Positions 1-8,862 of a stretch of 64,000 nucleotides of DNA are shown here, piece by piece. Both the position numbers and the translations under genes were made by a program. The stretch lies in assembly GCA_904846265.1 (NCBI GenBank), contig CAJHAA010000002.1, forward strand, positions 186,001 through 250,000, given 5' to 3'. The notes beneath the pieces were generated by a model. It had not been told where the DNA came from, did not search any database, and saw only the letters and a list, made by a program, of their open reading frames with translations. Position 1 is the stretch's first letter. Each line of letters opens with the position of its first letter. This DNA comes from Psychrobacter immobilis (lineage in GTDB: Bacteria > Pseudomonadota > Gammaproteobacteria > Pseudomonadales > Moraxellaceae).

Positions 1-726
1 TCCTAATTTATCAGTTGCCAGCACATCGACAGCGGATTGATAAAATATCATATCTGGTGCAACGTCGCTAATCAAACGTGGTAATGTCGCCTCTAGTGAC
101 TGCAAATACTCCGCATCGCCAGTATCATTGTCTAGCTCAATATCCAAATCTGATACTTGCTTTCGAAATGGATAGTTTTTTGCGCCATGCATGCTAAAAA
201 CAAAAACGCGCGGCTCACCTGCCATAATACTGGCATTGCCATTGCCTTGATGGACGTCTAAATCAACGACCAAAATCTTTTGCGCTTGTCCACGATTTAA
301 TAATAAATTACTCGCGATACAGACATCATTAAACACGCAAAACCCTTCGCCATGATCAGCAAACGCATGATGCGTGCCACCTGCGACATTCATCGCCGCG
401 CCATATTGCTGCGCATATAATGCACACTCATAAGTTGCATGAGCAATATAACGTCCACGTTCTACCAGCTCAGGTGTCATTTCAAAGCCAATGGCTCGCG
501 CTTCCTTTCGTGGTAGCGTTTGGGTTTTCAGCTGATACCAGTAGTCCGCAGTATGCGTGGTCAAAATCTCATCTTCGCTCAAACGTGCAGGGGCAAAAAA
601 GTTGTCGGTACTGATAGTGCCTTCAGCCAATAGCCGCTCGGGAATCATGGTGTATTTTTGCATAGGAAAGCGGTGTTTTTCAGGCACAGAATATCGAAAA
701 ATATCAGAGTAAGCAATTTTTAGCAT
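1..726 (-). CDS. Histone deacetylase-family amidohydrolase, C-terminus cut by window edge
   Basis: The reading frame is open from an ATG at 724-726 to the left edge, giving 242 residues with no stop. It carries hallmarks of the arginase/deacetylase fold: GGTHHAF with the paired catalytic histidines, then DLDVHQGNG supplying the zinc-ligand Asp and His, and a later YQSAVDVLATDKLG resembling the family's Asp-containing segment. Bacterial members (AcuC, acetylpolyamine amidohydrolase and relatives) remove acetyl groups from lysines or polyamines; the exact substrate cannot be told. About the last 60-70 residues of a usual 300-residue protein lie outside the window. No clear Shine-Dalgarno precedes the ATG. 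It lies downstream of two other minus-strand genes, but operon membership is uncertain. Confidence 0.85.
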   Translation of the reverse strand, partial: MLKIAYSDIFRYSVPEKHRFPMQKYTMIPERLLAEGTISTDNFFAPARLSEDEILTTHTADYWYQLKTQTLPRKEARAIGFEMTPELVERGRYIAHATYECALYAQQYGAAMNVAGGTHHAFADHGEGFCVFNDVCIASNLLLNRGQAQKILVVDLDVHQGNGNASIMAGEPRVFVFSMHGAKNYPFRKQVSDLDIELDNDTGDAEYLQSLEATLPRLISDVAPDMIFYQSAVDVLATDKLG

Positions 727-844
727 AGTGTTAGAGGATGTCTTTTTTGAAAAGTATTTTAAGGATAAATAGGTTTAAGCGCTTTGAAAGTAAGGTACAG
801 ATGAGACATTGTAAAAGCTATGGATAGCTATGGTAGTCAGTTCA

Positions 845-1639
845 TTACTGCACAAATTGCGTTGGCAAAAAAAAGGTTCTAGAATCTGATTGGTGACGTA
901 GCTCGGTCAGCAATGTCGGTAAGTCTTCCGCAGGGTTTTGATTATCGATCAAATCACTAAATATCTCATTCGCGACCGTGGTCATCGCGATGACACTTTG
1001 TAATAAATGCTCGATAGCATCATTACCGATGCCTACCGCTTCGACATCGATAGCGTGTTTGTAGCGTATCTCGCCATCATTGACATCCATTTCTAGATTG
1101 CCGATTAGCAAGTCATAATTTATTTGAGTAATCAGTAGCATCGCCGCGCTTTGATGACTCTCTGGTATTAAAAATGGCAAAATTCCATAGACTGCCAGCA
1201 GCTTGTTGTTTTCTTGCACGCGAAACAAATAGCCGCAATCGAGACTTTTATTGCGCATTCTAAGCGATAAGTGATGTGATTGCTGACGGTCATTGTTTTT
1301 GTTGCCACTGCTTTTGGGTCGATAGTGAGTATAGTGCCATTGCTTATCATTAAAGTACTGTTTCAGAAAATCGATAATGGGCGTGTCGCTAGTTTCGTGT
1401 TGACTGGCACTCGAGTTAAAGGCGTCAGTTTCTGAGTGTTCGCTATTATTTTTGACATCAGATTCAGAATCGATTTCGGTATTATCATGAGCGTCACTAG
1501 TATCCTCATCATCTGTATCACTACTATATATGTCATGAGGCTCTGTTTGCGTCATATCAATTTCATCAGCTTGCACTGCTGAACCAGTCAGTAACTGTTT
1601 GAGTTTTTGCCACAAGCTGAGTGTATTACGTTGACTCAT
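845..1639 (-). CDS. YbjN-domain protein with acidic N-terminal extension
   Basis: The 264-residue protein has a folded C-terminal part from about residue 87 to 235 that follows the YbjN pattern: a hydrophobic LLAVYGILPF strand, a PESHQSAAMLLITQIN helix with an Asn before the next strand, then the Gly-rich LLIGNLEMD and DGEIRYKHAIDVE segments. YbjN proteins have a type III secretion chaperone-like fold and an unclear regulatory role. Residues about 25-85 are a disordered stretch rich in Asp, Glu, Ser and Thr, which the usual 150-170-residue family member lacks. There is no signal peptide, so it is probably cytoplasmic. It starts 65 nt after the upstream minus-strand gene ends and may be cotranscribed with it. 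The family call is by eye. Confidence 0.65.
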   Translation of the reverse strand: MSQRNTLSLWQKLKQLLTGSAVQADEIDMTQTEPHDIYSSDTDDEDTSDAHDNTEIDSESDVKNNSEHSETDAFNSSASQHETSDTPIIDFLKQYFNDKQWHYTHYRPKSSGNKNNDRQQSHHLSLRMRNKSLDCGYLFRVQENNKLLAVYGILPFLIPESHQSAAMLLITQINYDLLIGNLEMDVNDGEIRYKHAIDVEAVGIGNDAIEHLLQSVIAMTTVANEIFSDLIDNQNPAEDLPTLLTELRHQSDSRTFFLPTQFVQ

Positions 1640-1704
1640 AAGTATGGTGCTGTCAAATAAATGAATGAGATGGAAAATTGAGACAAATACATCAAGACAG
1701 TAAA

Positions 1705-2799
1705 TTATTGAGCATTAAGTGCTAAACCTTCTTTGATATTCGGTTGCTCATAAAACGCTTGTAACATTTCACGAATATGTGCCGTCAACCACTCGCTTTC
1801 AATGGCATCGTGCACTATAGGTAATAGCGCTGTACTGAATTGAGTCATGGCCCGCTCATCAATATGAAGACTCGAAACTACTGTCGCAATAGTATCTGAC
1901 TGATGATTACCATACCAAGTATCGATGCTCGCTGCCACAAGGCTGTGTAAGTAAGGCGACTGGCGCAAGCGGTTATAGCTTTGCTGAATGCTGGCCTCGA
2001 TATGATCGATACTGCTGTTGTCAGGTTCATCACGCAGATAAGTCTGTAGATGACTGACAGGCTGGTCTTTGATTCGCGCCCAACCAGTGATTAATAATCG
2101 TGCGACTTCGTCATTTGATAAATGCTCTTGCGCATTGGCTTCTGCGCGGCGTGCTAAATCTTTAATATTACGATGCAAATACGCCTGCAGTTTTTCATCA
2201 AGATTTCTATTGGTCGCCTTTTCAAAAGAGCTGCGCCCAAATTTCATCAGTTTGCCAGCAGCGCCTGCTTTATCCAGCGTGGTTTCCATAAAGTCGTTAA
2301 TGGCGTGATATAGCGTTTGGGTTAGCAAATCGGCAAAAGTCTCGTTGCCGACCAGGGTATGAATCAAGATATTGCGTTGCTGCTCATGGCTACCCACATA
2401 ATTGGCAAGGGTTTCAACTTGAGTGTCATCCATCAGCTCAGACAGTGGCACGTTATCATTGACTGGATGATAAATAATCGTATGCAAGATATCGCGAATA
2501 TCTTTACGTATCACATCAGTCATCGGTTGATTGAGTAGCCAGTCATTAATCAGCTGTTGCAAATCATCGGCACTGACATATTTATTCAATGGCTGTGCAG
2601 CAAACCATTGCCATGCCTGCATAGACAGCGGTTCAGCTTGCATGCGTAGCCATTGCTGCATAAACGCAACTTGTGCCTCGATTAAGCCATCTATGGTTAG
2701 CGCTGGCATATCTAAATTTTGGTTATCTTTTGAAGTCTGCATAGGTTTTGAGGTCATAATAATCGACAATTTGTTATACTGTGTGGGTGGGGTAAGCAT
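1705..2799 (-). CDS. Conserved hypothetical helical protein
   Basis: I do not recognise this 364-residue protein. It is rich in Gln, Leu and Ala and reads as almost entirely alpha-helical, with no signal peptide, no membrane segment and no nucleotide-binding motif. Repeated short helices such as VARLLITGWARI and LHTIIYHPVND suggest a helical-bundle scaffold. The start is uncertain: the first ATG at 2797-2799 and the in-frame ATG ending at 2757 both lack a clear Shine-Dalgarno. It is divergent from ccmA, with only about 75 nt between the starts, so the two promoters must share that gap. It lies upstream of the YbjN-domain gene on the same strand. Confidence 0.6.
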   Translation of the reverse strand: MLTPPTQYNKLSIIMTSKPMQTSKDNQNLDMPALTIDGLIEAQVAFMQQWLRMQAEPLSMQAWQWFAAQPLNKYVSADDLQQLINDWLLNQPMTDVIRKDIRDILHTIIYHPVNDNVPLSELMDDTQVETLANYVGSHEQQRNILIHTLVGNETFADLLTQTLYHAINDFMETTLDKAGAAGKLMKFGRSSFEKATNRNLDEKLQAYLHRNIKDLARRAEANAQEHLSNDEVARLLITGWARIKDQPVSHLQTYLRDEPDNSSIDHIEASIQQSYNRLRQSPYLHSLVAASIDTWYGNHQSDTIATVVSSLHIDERAMTQFSTALLPIVHDAIESEWLTAHIREMLQAFYEQPNIKEGLALNAQ

Positions 2800-2875
2800 A
2801 AAGTATTATGCCATGAACGTCATCTGTGTTTGTGATGAATATTGATTGCCGCTTAATAAATAATGAGAGGTTTTG

Positions 2876-3505
2876 ATGACAGCTCTGAATACCGCCTTAC
2901 TTGCGCTTGATGAGCTGACCGTTCAGCGCGGCGAAATCCCTCTATGCGAAGGGGTTGTACTCAATCTGGCAGCTGGTAGCATTTGCCATTTAATTGGTGC
3001 CAATGGTACTGGTAAGACCACTTTACTGATGCAGCTGGCTGGGTTATTGCCAGTGTTAAGCGGTGAGGTTTATTATCAAGGAGTAGCGAATTTACCTATT
3101 CAGCCTTTGTATGTGTCGCACCAGTTGGGTATACATCCAGATCTAACGGTCGCACAAAACCTGACCTTTCTGCTAAATTTATATGGGATTAGCCCAAGCG
3201 TTACTGATATTGATGATGCCCTCACTTGGGTAGGATTACAAGGCTTTGAGACGATTAGCTCAAGCCATTTATCTGCTGGGCAAACCCGCCGTATCACCCT
3301 TGCAAGGTTATATTTATTGACCCCTGAGGTGACACCATTATGGCTACTCGATGAGCCTTTTACTGCCCTTGATGTCGATATGGTAGCGCGAATGGAAGAC
3401 AGATTGCGCGATTTTGCCCATGAAGGCGGCGCTATATTAATGACCAGTCATCAGGCCGTTGGTGTTGCCAATCAAGTGCTCGATTTGTCCGATTATATGG
3501 TTTGA
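2876..3505 (+). CDS. ccmA: Cytochrome c biogenesis ATP-binding export protein CcmA
   Basis: The 209-residue ABC ATPase has Walker A GANGTGKTT at residues 41-49, signature LSAGQ at 132-136 and Walker B WLLDEP at 156-161. CcmA with CcmB and CcmC uses ATP to release haem-loaded CcmE on the periplasmic face of the inner membrane, in System I cytochrome c maturation. The start is the ATG at 2876, placed 5 nt after GAGAGG; a TTG immediately upstream is in frame but worse placed. It is the first gene of the ccmABCDE run and its length is normal. The following order B, C, D, E settles the assignment against other small ABC ATPases. Confidence 0.93.
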   Translation: MTALNTALLALDELTVQRGEIPLCEGVVLNLAAGSICHLIGANGTGKTTLLMQLAGLLPVLSGEVYYQGVANLPIQPLYVSHQLGIHPDLTVAQNLTFLLNLYGISPSVTDIDDALTWVGLQGFETISSSHLSAGQTRRITLARLYLLTPEVTPLWLLDEPFTALDVDMVARMEDRLRDFAHEGGAILMTSHQAVGVANQVLDLSDYMV

Positions 3506-3563
3506 ATACTAGTTTGCATACTCTCAGTATAAGTGTCCCAAGCATCCGTAGAAGAGCAAATAA

Positions 3564-4301
3564 ATGATAGAAATAGACAATCCAGTACAAACAGTGAATA
3601 AAAGCTCAAATACTGACTTAGCTGCGGTGCGCGGTATCAGCTTTATGCAGTTATGGCGGCGCGAGTGGCAAGTCAAACAGCAGGGTGCCGTGCAGTGGCT
3701 TTATCCGCTAGTGCTGTTTTTGGTCATTATCACCTTATTTCCGCTAGCAGTGGGTAGCGAGCCTGCACTATTGCAACGCCTTGGCGTATCGGCGGTGTGG
3801 ATTGCCGCTTTGTTGTCACTGGTCATGGGTGTCGATGGTTTGTTTAAGCCTGCCCTTGATAATGGCACGCTGGCGCAATTGGTCGTTGCCAAAGCATCAT
3901 TGCCCTTATGGGTGTTGATTCGTTTGGTTATCCATTGGATTTTTAGTAGTGGTATTGTGGCAGCGCTTAGTTTACTTGCCGTGCCTTTGTTTCAGCTTAG
4001 TTGGTTTGAGGCGTGGATATTGATGGCTTCTATTGTGACGGGCAGTCCGATGCTCTTGATGCTGTCAGCGGTCGCGAGTAGTTTGACGCTGTCATTAAAG
4101 AATGGTGCGGTGCTGGTGCCTTTGATTGCTTTGCCGATGCAGTTACCAGTGTTGATTTTTGCCACAGGAGCGGTTGATTTATTTGCCACTGGTCTCAATG
4201 GTTTACCGATACTGGCTTTATTACTAGCAGGCAGTATTATCTCGGTTTTGGTGATGCCATGGGTGATTGCCATGACGTTAAAAATGGCGTGGCTGAATTA
4301 G
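3564..4301 (+). CDS. ccmB: Haem exporter permease CcmB
   Basis: The 245-residue integral membrane protein has about six hydrophobic segments, beginning with LYPLVLFLVIITLFPLAVG and ending with SIISVLVMPWVIAMTL. The segment LWRREWQVKQQ before the first helix is typical of CcmB. It is the membrane partner of CcmA in the complex that frees holo-CcmE. It is about 25 residues longer than the usual 220, all of the excess at the N-terminus, so an internal start is possible, although AAGAG precedes the chosen ATG. It begins 58 nt after ccmA and is followed by ccmC after 241 nt, a wider gap than expected in a tight operon. Confidence 0.9.
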   Translation: MIEIDNPVQTVNKSSNTDLAAVRGISFMQLWRREWQVKQQGAVQWLYPLVLFLVIITLFPLAVGSEPALLQRLGVSAVWIAALLSLVMGVDGLFKPALDNGTLAQLVVAKASLPLWVLIRLVIHWIFSSGIVAALSLLAVPLFQLSWFEAWILMASIVTGSPMLLMLSAVASSLTLSLKNGAVLVPLIALPMQLPVLIFATGAVDLFATGLNGLPILALLLAGSIISVLVMPWVIAMTLKMAWLN

Positions 4302-4542
4302 AAACGACATAAGTTATGTACAACTCTCTGTATTGAGAGTTTGTAATAAAAAACGCTATAAAAAACCTTTGTATTAACAGCATGTTGAAAACTGGCAATT
4401 TTGCTATAATAGTCAGTTAACTAAGCAAACAATCACTTGTAGATTTTATCCAGTGTTTAACGCCGGCAGGTTAGCAGGTAGTCGCGCCCATGATGCGCTA
4501 TATCGGTTACAACCAATACGCTGTGCCAATAGGTTTATTCCC

Positions 4543-5331
4543 ATGCCCAACTTGAATAACGTCTCATCTCCTAGCTTGTGGCAGCGCATCTGGCAAGGCT
4601 TTTTGACCACTGTGGGTACCAAGCAGTTTTTTCGCATTTTTTCGCCTTGGGTCAAGTGGTTAGCCATATTAGCCAGTATTTGCCTATTGATCGGTAGTAT
4701 CTGGGGTCTCGCTTTTGCGCCGCCTGATTATCTGCAGGGTAATAGCTACCGCATTATCTTTATTCACGTACCCGCTGCCAGTATCGCTATTTCCATCTAT
4801 TTTGCCTTAGCAGTGCTCGGGGTCATTTTTTTAGTTTGGAAAATAAAAACGGCTAGCTTAGTGGCACAGGCGCTTGCTCCGCTAGGATTCTTGCTCTGTG
4901 TGATTAGCTTAATCACGGGCTCTATTTGGGCGAAACCCACTTGGGGTACTTACTGGGTTTGGGATGCACGTTTGACCTCTATGCTCATTTTGGCGTTTCT
5001 GTATGCGGGCGTGATGGCGTTATTTGCCGCGTTTGAGCATACTGCCAATCGTGGTAAAGCCGCCGCCATTTTGTCTATTGTTGGCGCAGTAAATCTGCCC
5101 ATTATCAAGTATTCAGTACAGTGGTGGAACACCTTACATCAAGGCTCGACCTTTACTTTGACCGCCGCGCCCAAGATGTCAGCAGATATGTGGATGCCAT
5201 TATTACTGATGATTATTGGTAGTTATTTATTAGTGGCAACATTAGCGATTTATCGTACCAATACCCTTATCTTGTATCGTGATCAAGGCAAAGCGTGGGT
5301 CAAAGAATACATTCGCGGGCAAGCTAAATGA
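4543..5331 (+). CDS. ccmC: Haem exporter protein CcmC
   Basis: The protein is 262 residues from the ATG at 4543 (MPNLNNVSS). An in-frame GTG at 4453 would add 30 residues but breaks family length. The tryptophan-rich haem-handling motif reads WGTYWVWDARLTS, and flanking histidines lie in HVPAAS and in WWNTLHQGS. Six transmembrane helices are visible. CcmC presents haem to CcmE in the periplasm and belongs to the haem-handling-protein family. The upstream 150 nt contain a TATAAT-like stretch near 4404, so ccmC might have its own promoter. Confidence 0.93.
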   Translation: MPNLNNVSSPSLWQRIWQGFLTTVGTKQFFRIFSPWVKWLAILASICLLIGSIWGLAFAPPDYLQGNSYRIIFIHVPAASIAISIYFALAVLGVIFLVWKIKTASLVAQALAPLGFLLCVISLITGSIWAKPTWGTYWVWDARLTSMLILAFLYAGVMALFAAFEHTANRGKAAAILSIVGAVNLPIIKYSVQWWNTLHQGSTFTLTAAPKMSADMWMPLLLMIIGSYLLVATLAIYRTNTLILYRDQGKAWVKEYIRGQAK

Positions 5332-5375
5332 TGGTCATGACTGTCGCCAAAAAAAATCACGGCTAGGAAAATATT

Positions 5376-5597
5376 ATGCAGCCTTACTTTTATAGCGTAT
5401 CTGAGTTTCTTGCCATGGGTAAGCATGGTGTTTTTGTTTGGTCGTGCTGGGCAATTACCGTTGGCATGATGCTGGCGTTTGTTATTTACAGTCGTAGACA
5501 ACGACAGGCTTTAATCAAGCAGTTGACCATTCAGCAAGCGCGGCAAGCACAGCGTACTGCTAAAACAACCATGCCTGTCACCAAGCAGCCTAATTAA
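5376..5597 (+). CDS. ccmD: Haem exporter accessory protein CcmD
   Basis: The 73-residue protein has a single membrane helix, VFVWSCWAITVGMMLAFVIY, preceded by the typical FLAMGKHG segment and followed by a basic tail with RRQRQ. CcmD is a small inner-membrane protein that helps release holo-CcmE from CcmABC. AGGAAAATATT precedes the ATG. The C-terminus is a little longer than usual and rich in Gln, Ala and Lys. It lies 44 nt after ccmC and 271 nt before ccmE. Confidence 0.88.
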   Translation: MQPYFYSVSEFLAMGKHGVFVWSCWAITVGMMLAFVIYSRRQRQALIKQLTIQQARQAQRTAKTTMPVTKQPN

Positions 5598-5731
5598 CTA
5601 GTAGGTTCGTCCTATCTAACGTTAGCCGTTAATTTTTAGCCACTCAATCTGTAACTTAGCACTTGATAAAGAGGTGACTGCCACAGAGGTTATAGGGCTT
5701 ATTGATTTGTCCGAAAAATGCTACCATATAG

Positions 5732-5782
5732 CCATTAGAAGAGTACGATTAGAAAGACATTTTTAGAACGTTTTTCTAATGG
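5732..5782. other. Inverted repeat between ccmD and ccmE
   Basis: CCATTAGAA at 5732-5740 is repeated inverted as TTCTAATGG at 5774-5782, with a third partial copy (GATTAGAAAG) in the loop. There is no following T-run, so this is not an obvious intrinsic terminator. It sits in the 271-nt gap between ccmD and ccmE and could be a regulatory or processing hairpin. No gene is seen in this gap. Confidence 0.35.
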
Positions 5783-5868
5783 TAGTTTCTTCAAATTTTT
5801 CTGTTTTATATATTTGTATGGCATTGACTATAGTTTATAAAACAGTGACTCATCAATGAGGTAGTGGT

Positions 5869-6369
5869 ATGAACGCAGTTCGTCGCAAAAAACTGATGTG
5901 GGTTATGTTTACGCTTGCAGGAGCGGCGATAGCCGTGGTATTGGTTCTTTATGCCATTGGGCAACAGACCGATTACTACTTTGATGCTACCGCGATTGCA
6001 CAAGGTGAAGCACCACAAGATAAGCGTATTCGAGCAGGCGGTATGGTCGTTGCGGGTAGTGTCCAGCGCGCAGAAGACAATCCACTAAACGTTGAGTTTG
6101 CTATTACGGACTTCCAATCGACCGTACCTGTGACTTATCAAGGTATTTTGCCAGATTTATTTGCTGAAAACTCAGGCGTCGTCGCGACAGGTAAGATGCA
6201 GGGTGATACTTTTGTCGCTGGAGAAGTATTGGCGAAGCATGATGAAAACTACATGCCGCCAGAAGTGGCCAAATCAATGAAAGAAAACAACCGTAGCGGT
6301 GTAGTGCCTCCTTCTGAGCAATATAATCCTGCTGAAAAGGTGCATGAGACGGATACTCTACAGCAGTAG
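5869..6369 (+). CDS. ccmE: Cytochrome c-type biogenesis haem chaperone CcmE
   Basis: The 166-residue protein has one N-terminal anchor helix (about residues 9-30) and a periplasmic OB-fold domain. The haem-attachment motif is [12 protein letters not shown], with the covalent haem ligand His124 and the conserved Tyr128. CcmE carries haem from CcmABC to the CcmF ligase. The C-terminal tail is short and hydrophilic. A strong terminator follows directly, so the ccm run ends here without ccmF, ccmG or ccmH; these would have to be elsewhere in the genome for a working System I. Confidence 0.95.
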   Translation: MNAVRRKKLMWVMFTLAGAAIAVVLVLYAIGQQTDYYFDATAIAQGEAPQDKRIRAGGMVVAGSVQRAEDNPLNVEFAITDFQSTVPVTYQGILPDLFAENSGVVATGKMQGDTFVAGEVLAKHDENYMPPEVAKSMKENNRSGVVPPSEQYNPAEKVHETDTLQQ

Positions 6370-6393
6370 TTATATAATCCATACCATAGTAAA

Positions 6394-6428
6394 AGAGCCG
6401 CTAACATATTATTAGCGGCTCTTTTTTT
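6394..6428 (+). terminator. Intrinsic terminator after ccmE
   Basis: An 11-bp perfect stem AGAGCCGCTAA / TTAGCGGCTCT (6394-6404 with 6412-6422) encloses a 7-nt loop and is followed by an uninterrupted T-run. It ends the ccmABCDE transcript. Confidence 0.9.
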
Positions 6429-6474
6429 ACATGAATTTTGGTACTAATAAGTTTCGATAGTTTTTTACGAGAAC

Positions 6475-7323
6475 TTAGTCGTCCCATTCAGGCGAGTAAT
6501 CTGGATGCTCGATTTTACGACCATCACTACTGGCAAGTTTGCCAATTTGCTCTAACTCATCGGTACTCAATTGCACTTTCATTGCGGCTAAGTTGCCTTG
6601 TAAATGATCAGGGTTAGCAGTCTTTGGGATAGCAATACGATGCTTGTCTGCCAGAATCCAAGCCAATGATATCTGTGCTGGCGTGACATTATGTTTGTCA
6701 GCGATTTCTTTAATAATCTCATTATCGAATACATCCCCGCGTGCAAGTGGTGAATAAGCTTCGAGTAGAATGTGGTGATTGTTCAAAAAAGTCTGCAAGG
6801 TTTTTTGCTTGATGAACGGATGAAACTCAACCTGATTGACCACAATCGGTACATCAGTATATTTCTCAGCTTCAATGATATTGGCAATATTAAAGTTAGA
6901 GACCCCGATATGGCGTGTCAAACCTTGTTTCTGTAGTTCGCACAAGGCAGGAATGGTTTCAGATAAAGGAACACGGTCATCCGGCCAGTGCAATAGTAGC
7001 AAATCAACATAATCAGTATCTAAATCTGCTAAAGAGCGTTTGGCGGCGGCAATCAATTCCTCAGGCTCAAACTTCATGTCATCAGGAAAAATCTTTGTGG
7101 TCAAAAAGAACTTATCACGAGATACTCCTGATTGTTTGATACCTTGACCCACTTCTTTTTCATTACCATAAGCTTGAGCGGTATCGATGTGCTCGTAACC
7201 CATTTTCAACGCTTGGCTGACGACATCAACACAATCTTGACCAGTCGATTGCCATGTGCCAAGCCCTAGTACCGGAATATTTGCTTGTCCAGCAGTACGA
7301 ATATTATAAGTTTTAGCACGCAT
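6475..7323 (-). CDS. Aldo/keto reductase (diketogluconate reductase-like)
   Basis: The 282-residue AKR-fold protein resembles DkgA/DkgB. The catalytic tetrad is visible: Asp and Tyr in DTAQAYGNE, Lys in FLTTKIF and His in LLLLHWPDD. The later IPKTANPDHLQGN segment binds NADPH phosphate. It reduces aldehydes and ketones, possibly methylglyoxal or 2,5-diketogluconate; the substrate cannot be fixed from sequence. AAGGA lies 8 nt before the ATG on the minus strand. The gene stands alone and its promoter region contains six perfect copies of an 8-bp repeat. Confidence 0.9.
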   Translation of the reverse strand: MRAKTYNIRTAGQANIPVLGLGTWQSTGQDCVDVVSQALKMGYEHIDTAQAYGNEKEVGQGIKQSGVSRDKFFLTTKIFPDDMKFEPEELIAAAKRSLADLDTDYVDLLLLHWPDDRVPLSETIPALCELQKQGLTRHIGVSNFNIANIIEAEKYTDVPIVVNQVEFHPFIKQKTLQTFLNNHHILLEAYSPLARGDVFDNEIIKEIADKHNVTPAQISLAWILADKHRIAIPKTANPDHLQGNLAAMKVQLSTDELEQIGKLASSDGRKIEHPDYSPEWDD

Positions 7324-7340
7324 CTTATTATCCTTGTTAT

Positions 7341-7388
7341 TTATGTATTTATGTATTTATGTATTTATGTATTTATGTATTTATGTAT
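7341..7388. repeat. Perfect 8-bp tandem repeat, six copies
   Basis: TTATGTAT is repeated six times without error at 7341-7388, with partial units on both sides. It lies 18-65 nt upstream of the aldo/keto reductase start codon, where its promoter and 5' leader should be. The ribosome binding site lies between the repeat and the ATG and is not affected. Confidence 0.97.
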
Positions 7389-7585
7389 TTATTAATTAAT
7401 GGAGCATCAAATCATCAATATTCTGATTACCCTCTCTATTTAACTTACCCACTATAGAAAAAATTGGCAGCAAGTAAAAGGGCACGTGACGCTTTCCTAC
7501 AAAGGACAAACAGGCTGTAACGTCATTTTTAGTAACTGATAGACAGCAGCGAGCGGTTAAAAAATAAAAATCGTAAAATCGAGTC

Positions 7586-7622
7586 CATAAAAAACGCCCA
7601 TCACTATCTAGCAATGGGCGTT
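7586..7622 (-). terminator. Intrinsic terminator of the metNIQ transcript
   Basis: Read on the minus strand, AACGCCCAT (from 7622 to 7614) pairs with ATGGGCGTT (7601 to 7593) around a 12-nt loop and is followed by a run of T. It lies 62 nt after the metQ stop codon. Confidence 0.85.
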
Positions 7623-7683
7623 TACAATCGGGACGAAGACGATATTTAAGTATTTTGGATTTAAGTGCTTTTGGCTTAAGAGC

Positions 7684-8643
7684 TTATTGAGCAGCCGCCT
7701 CTACAGGTGCAGGTTTTGTTGCGGTATCCGTGTGCGCACTGTGATCAGAGCCCCAGATTTTTGGGTACTTATAACCAGGGAAAGTTTCATGAGCATACTT
7801 TTTAAAGGCTTCTGAATTATATGCATTGGTCACATCTTCGACCCATTTTTTGCCAGCATCTGCTGATTTGATGGCTGACCAGTTGACATAAGCAAAGCTA
7901 GGCTCTTGAAATAGCGCTTCAGTCAGCTTGATACCAGCATCCGTGGCATAGTTGCCATTGATGACGGCAAAGTCGACTTCATCACGAGCACGTGGCAATT
8001 GAGCGGCTTCTAACTCAATGATTTCAATGTCGTATTTGCTGTTATCAGCGATGTCAGTTTTTGATGCCGTTAGTGGGTCAATATTGTCTTTTAGCGTGAT
8101 CCAGCCAAGATCATCCATCATCACCAGCGCACGAGCAAAGTTACTTGGATCATTTGGTGCAGAGACTCTCATGCCTTTATAGACATCATCAAGCGTGGTC
8201 TTTTTACCTGAGTAAATGCCAAGTGGGGCAGTAGGTACTTGGAAAACTTCTACCAGATCAAGATTGTTTTCTTTTTTGAAGGTATCAAGATAAGGCTTAT
8301 GCTGGAAGATGTTGATGTCCAAATCACCTTCAGCCAAGGCAAGGTTTGGGCGTACATAATCAGTAAAAGCAATCAGCTCAACTTCGTAACCTTGCGCTTC
8401 CAGTGAGCTTTTCACTTGGTTACGCACCATATCGGCGAAGTCACCTTCGGTGGTACCGATGACGATTTTGGTATGCTCAGGATCGATATCGCTAGCGGCA
8501 GTCTCTGCTGTTGAGCCTTCAGTAACAGGCTCTTTAGTCGCTTCTGGTGCTGATGAGTTGTTGCAACCAACCAAGATTAGGCTTGATACGCCAACGGCAG
8601 CAAATGCAGTTGCTAACTGACGGCTGATATCTGTTAATTTCAT
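7684..8643 (-). CDS. metQ: Methionine ABC transporter substrate-binding lipoprotein MetQ
   Basis: The 319-residue NlpA/MetQ-family lipoprotein has a signal peptide ending in a lipobox LVGC (Cys27), followed by a Ser/Glu/Thr-rich linker of about 25 residues. The mature domain shows family segments DINIFQHKPYLD, APNDPSNFARAL and VINGNYATDAG. It binds methionine (D and/or L) outside the inner membrane and delivers it to MetI. The C-terminal 20 residues (Ala, Pro and Thr rich) are an extra tail. The 219-nt gap to metI is wide for an operon, but order and strand fit, and there is a terminator behind it. Confidence 0.92.
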   Translation of the reverse strand: MKLTDISRQLATAFAAVGVSSLILVGCNNSSAPEATKEPVTEGSTAETAASDIDPEHTKIVIGTTEGDFADMVRNQVKSSLEAQGYEVELIAFTDYVRPNLALAEGDLDINIFQHKPYLDTFKKENNLDLVEVFQVPTAPLGIYSGKKTTLDDVYKGMRVSAPNDPSNFARALVMMDDLGWITLKDNIDPLTASKTDIADNSKYDIEIIELEAAQLPRARDEVDFAVINGNYATDAGIKLTEALFQEPSFAYVNWSAIKSADAGKKWVEDVTNAYNSEAFKKYAHETFPGYKYPKIWGSDHSAHTDTATKPAPVEAAAQ

Positions 8644-8862
8644 GGAACTTCCTTAATAAGAGGGATGGGATGGAGGGCAAACGCTGGCCATTAAAAAAGC
8701 AACATTAGGGATAGTAATGCTGCTAAGTTAACGACTGTTAAGTTAGTATCAAAATTAAAGGGTCTCAGTAACAAAGTCAAGCATTTTGCTTAGGATGAAT
8801 CGGCATTAAACCCTGAGTATTATTCATATTAGCGTTAACTGACTTTGTCTAAGTCTTTTTGT

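Noticed and set aside
7341..7388. 8-bp repeat as part of a coding phase-variable gene
   Set aside because: It lies outside the aldo/keto reductase frame, upstream of a good ribosome site; if it acts, it acts on the promoter or leader.
7396..7614. 72-codon minus-strand open frame between the aldo/keto reductase and metQ
   Set aside because: It overlaps the metQ terminator, has no ribosome site and its translation does not look like a protein.
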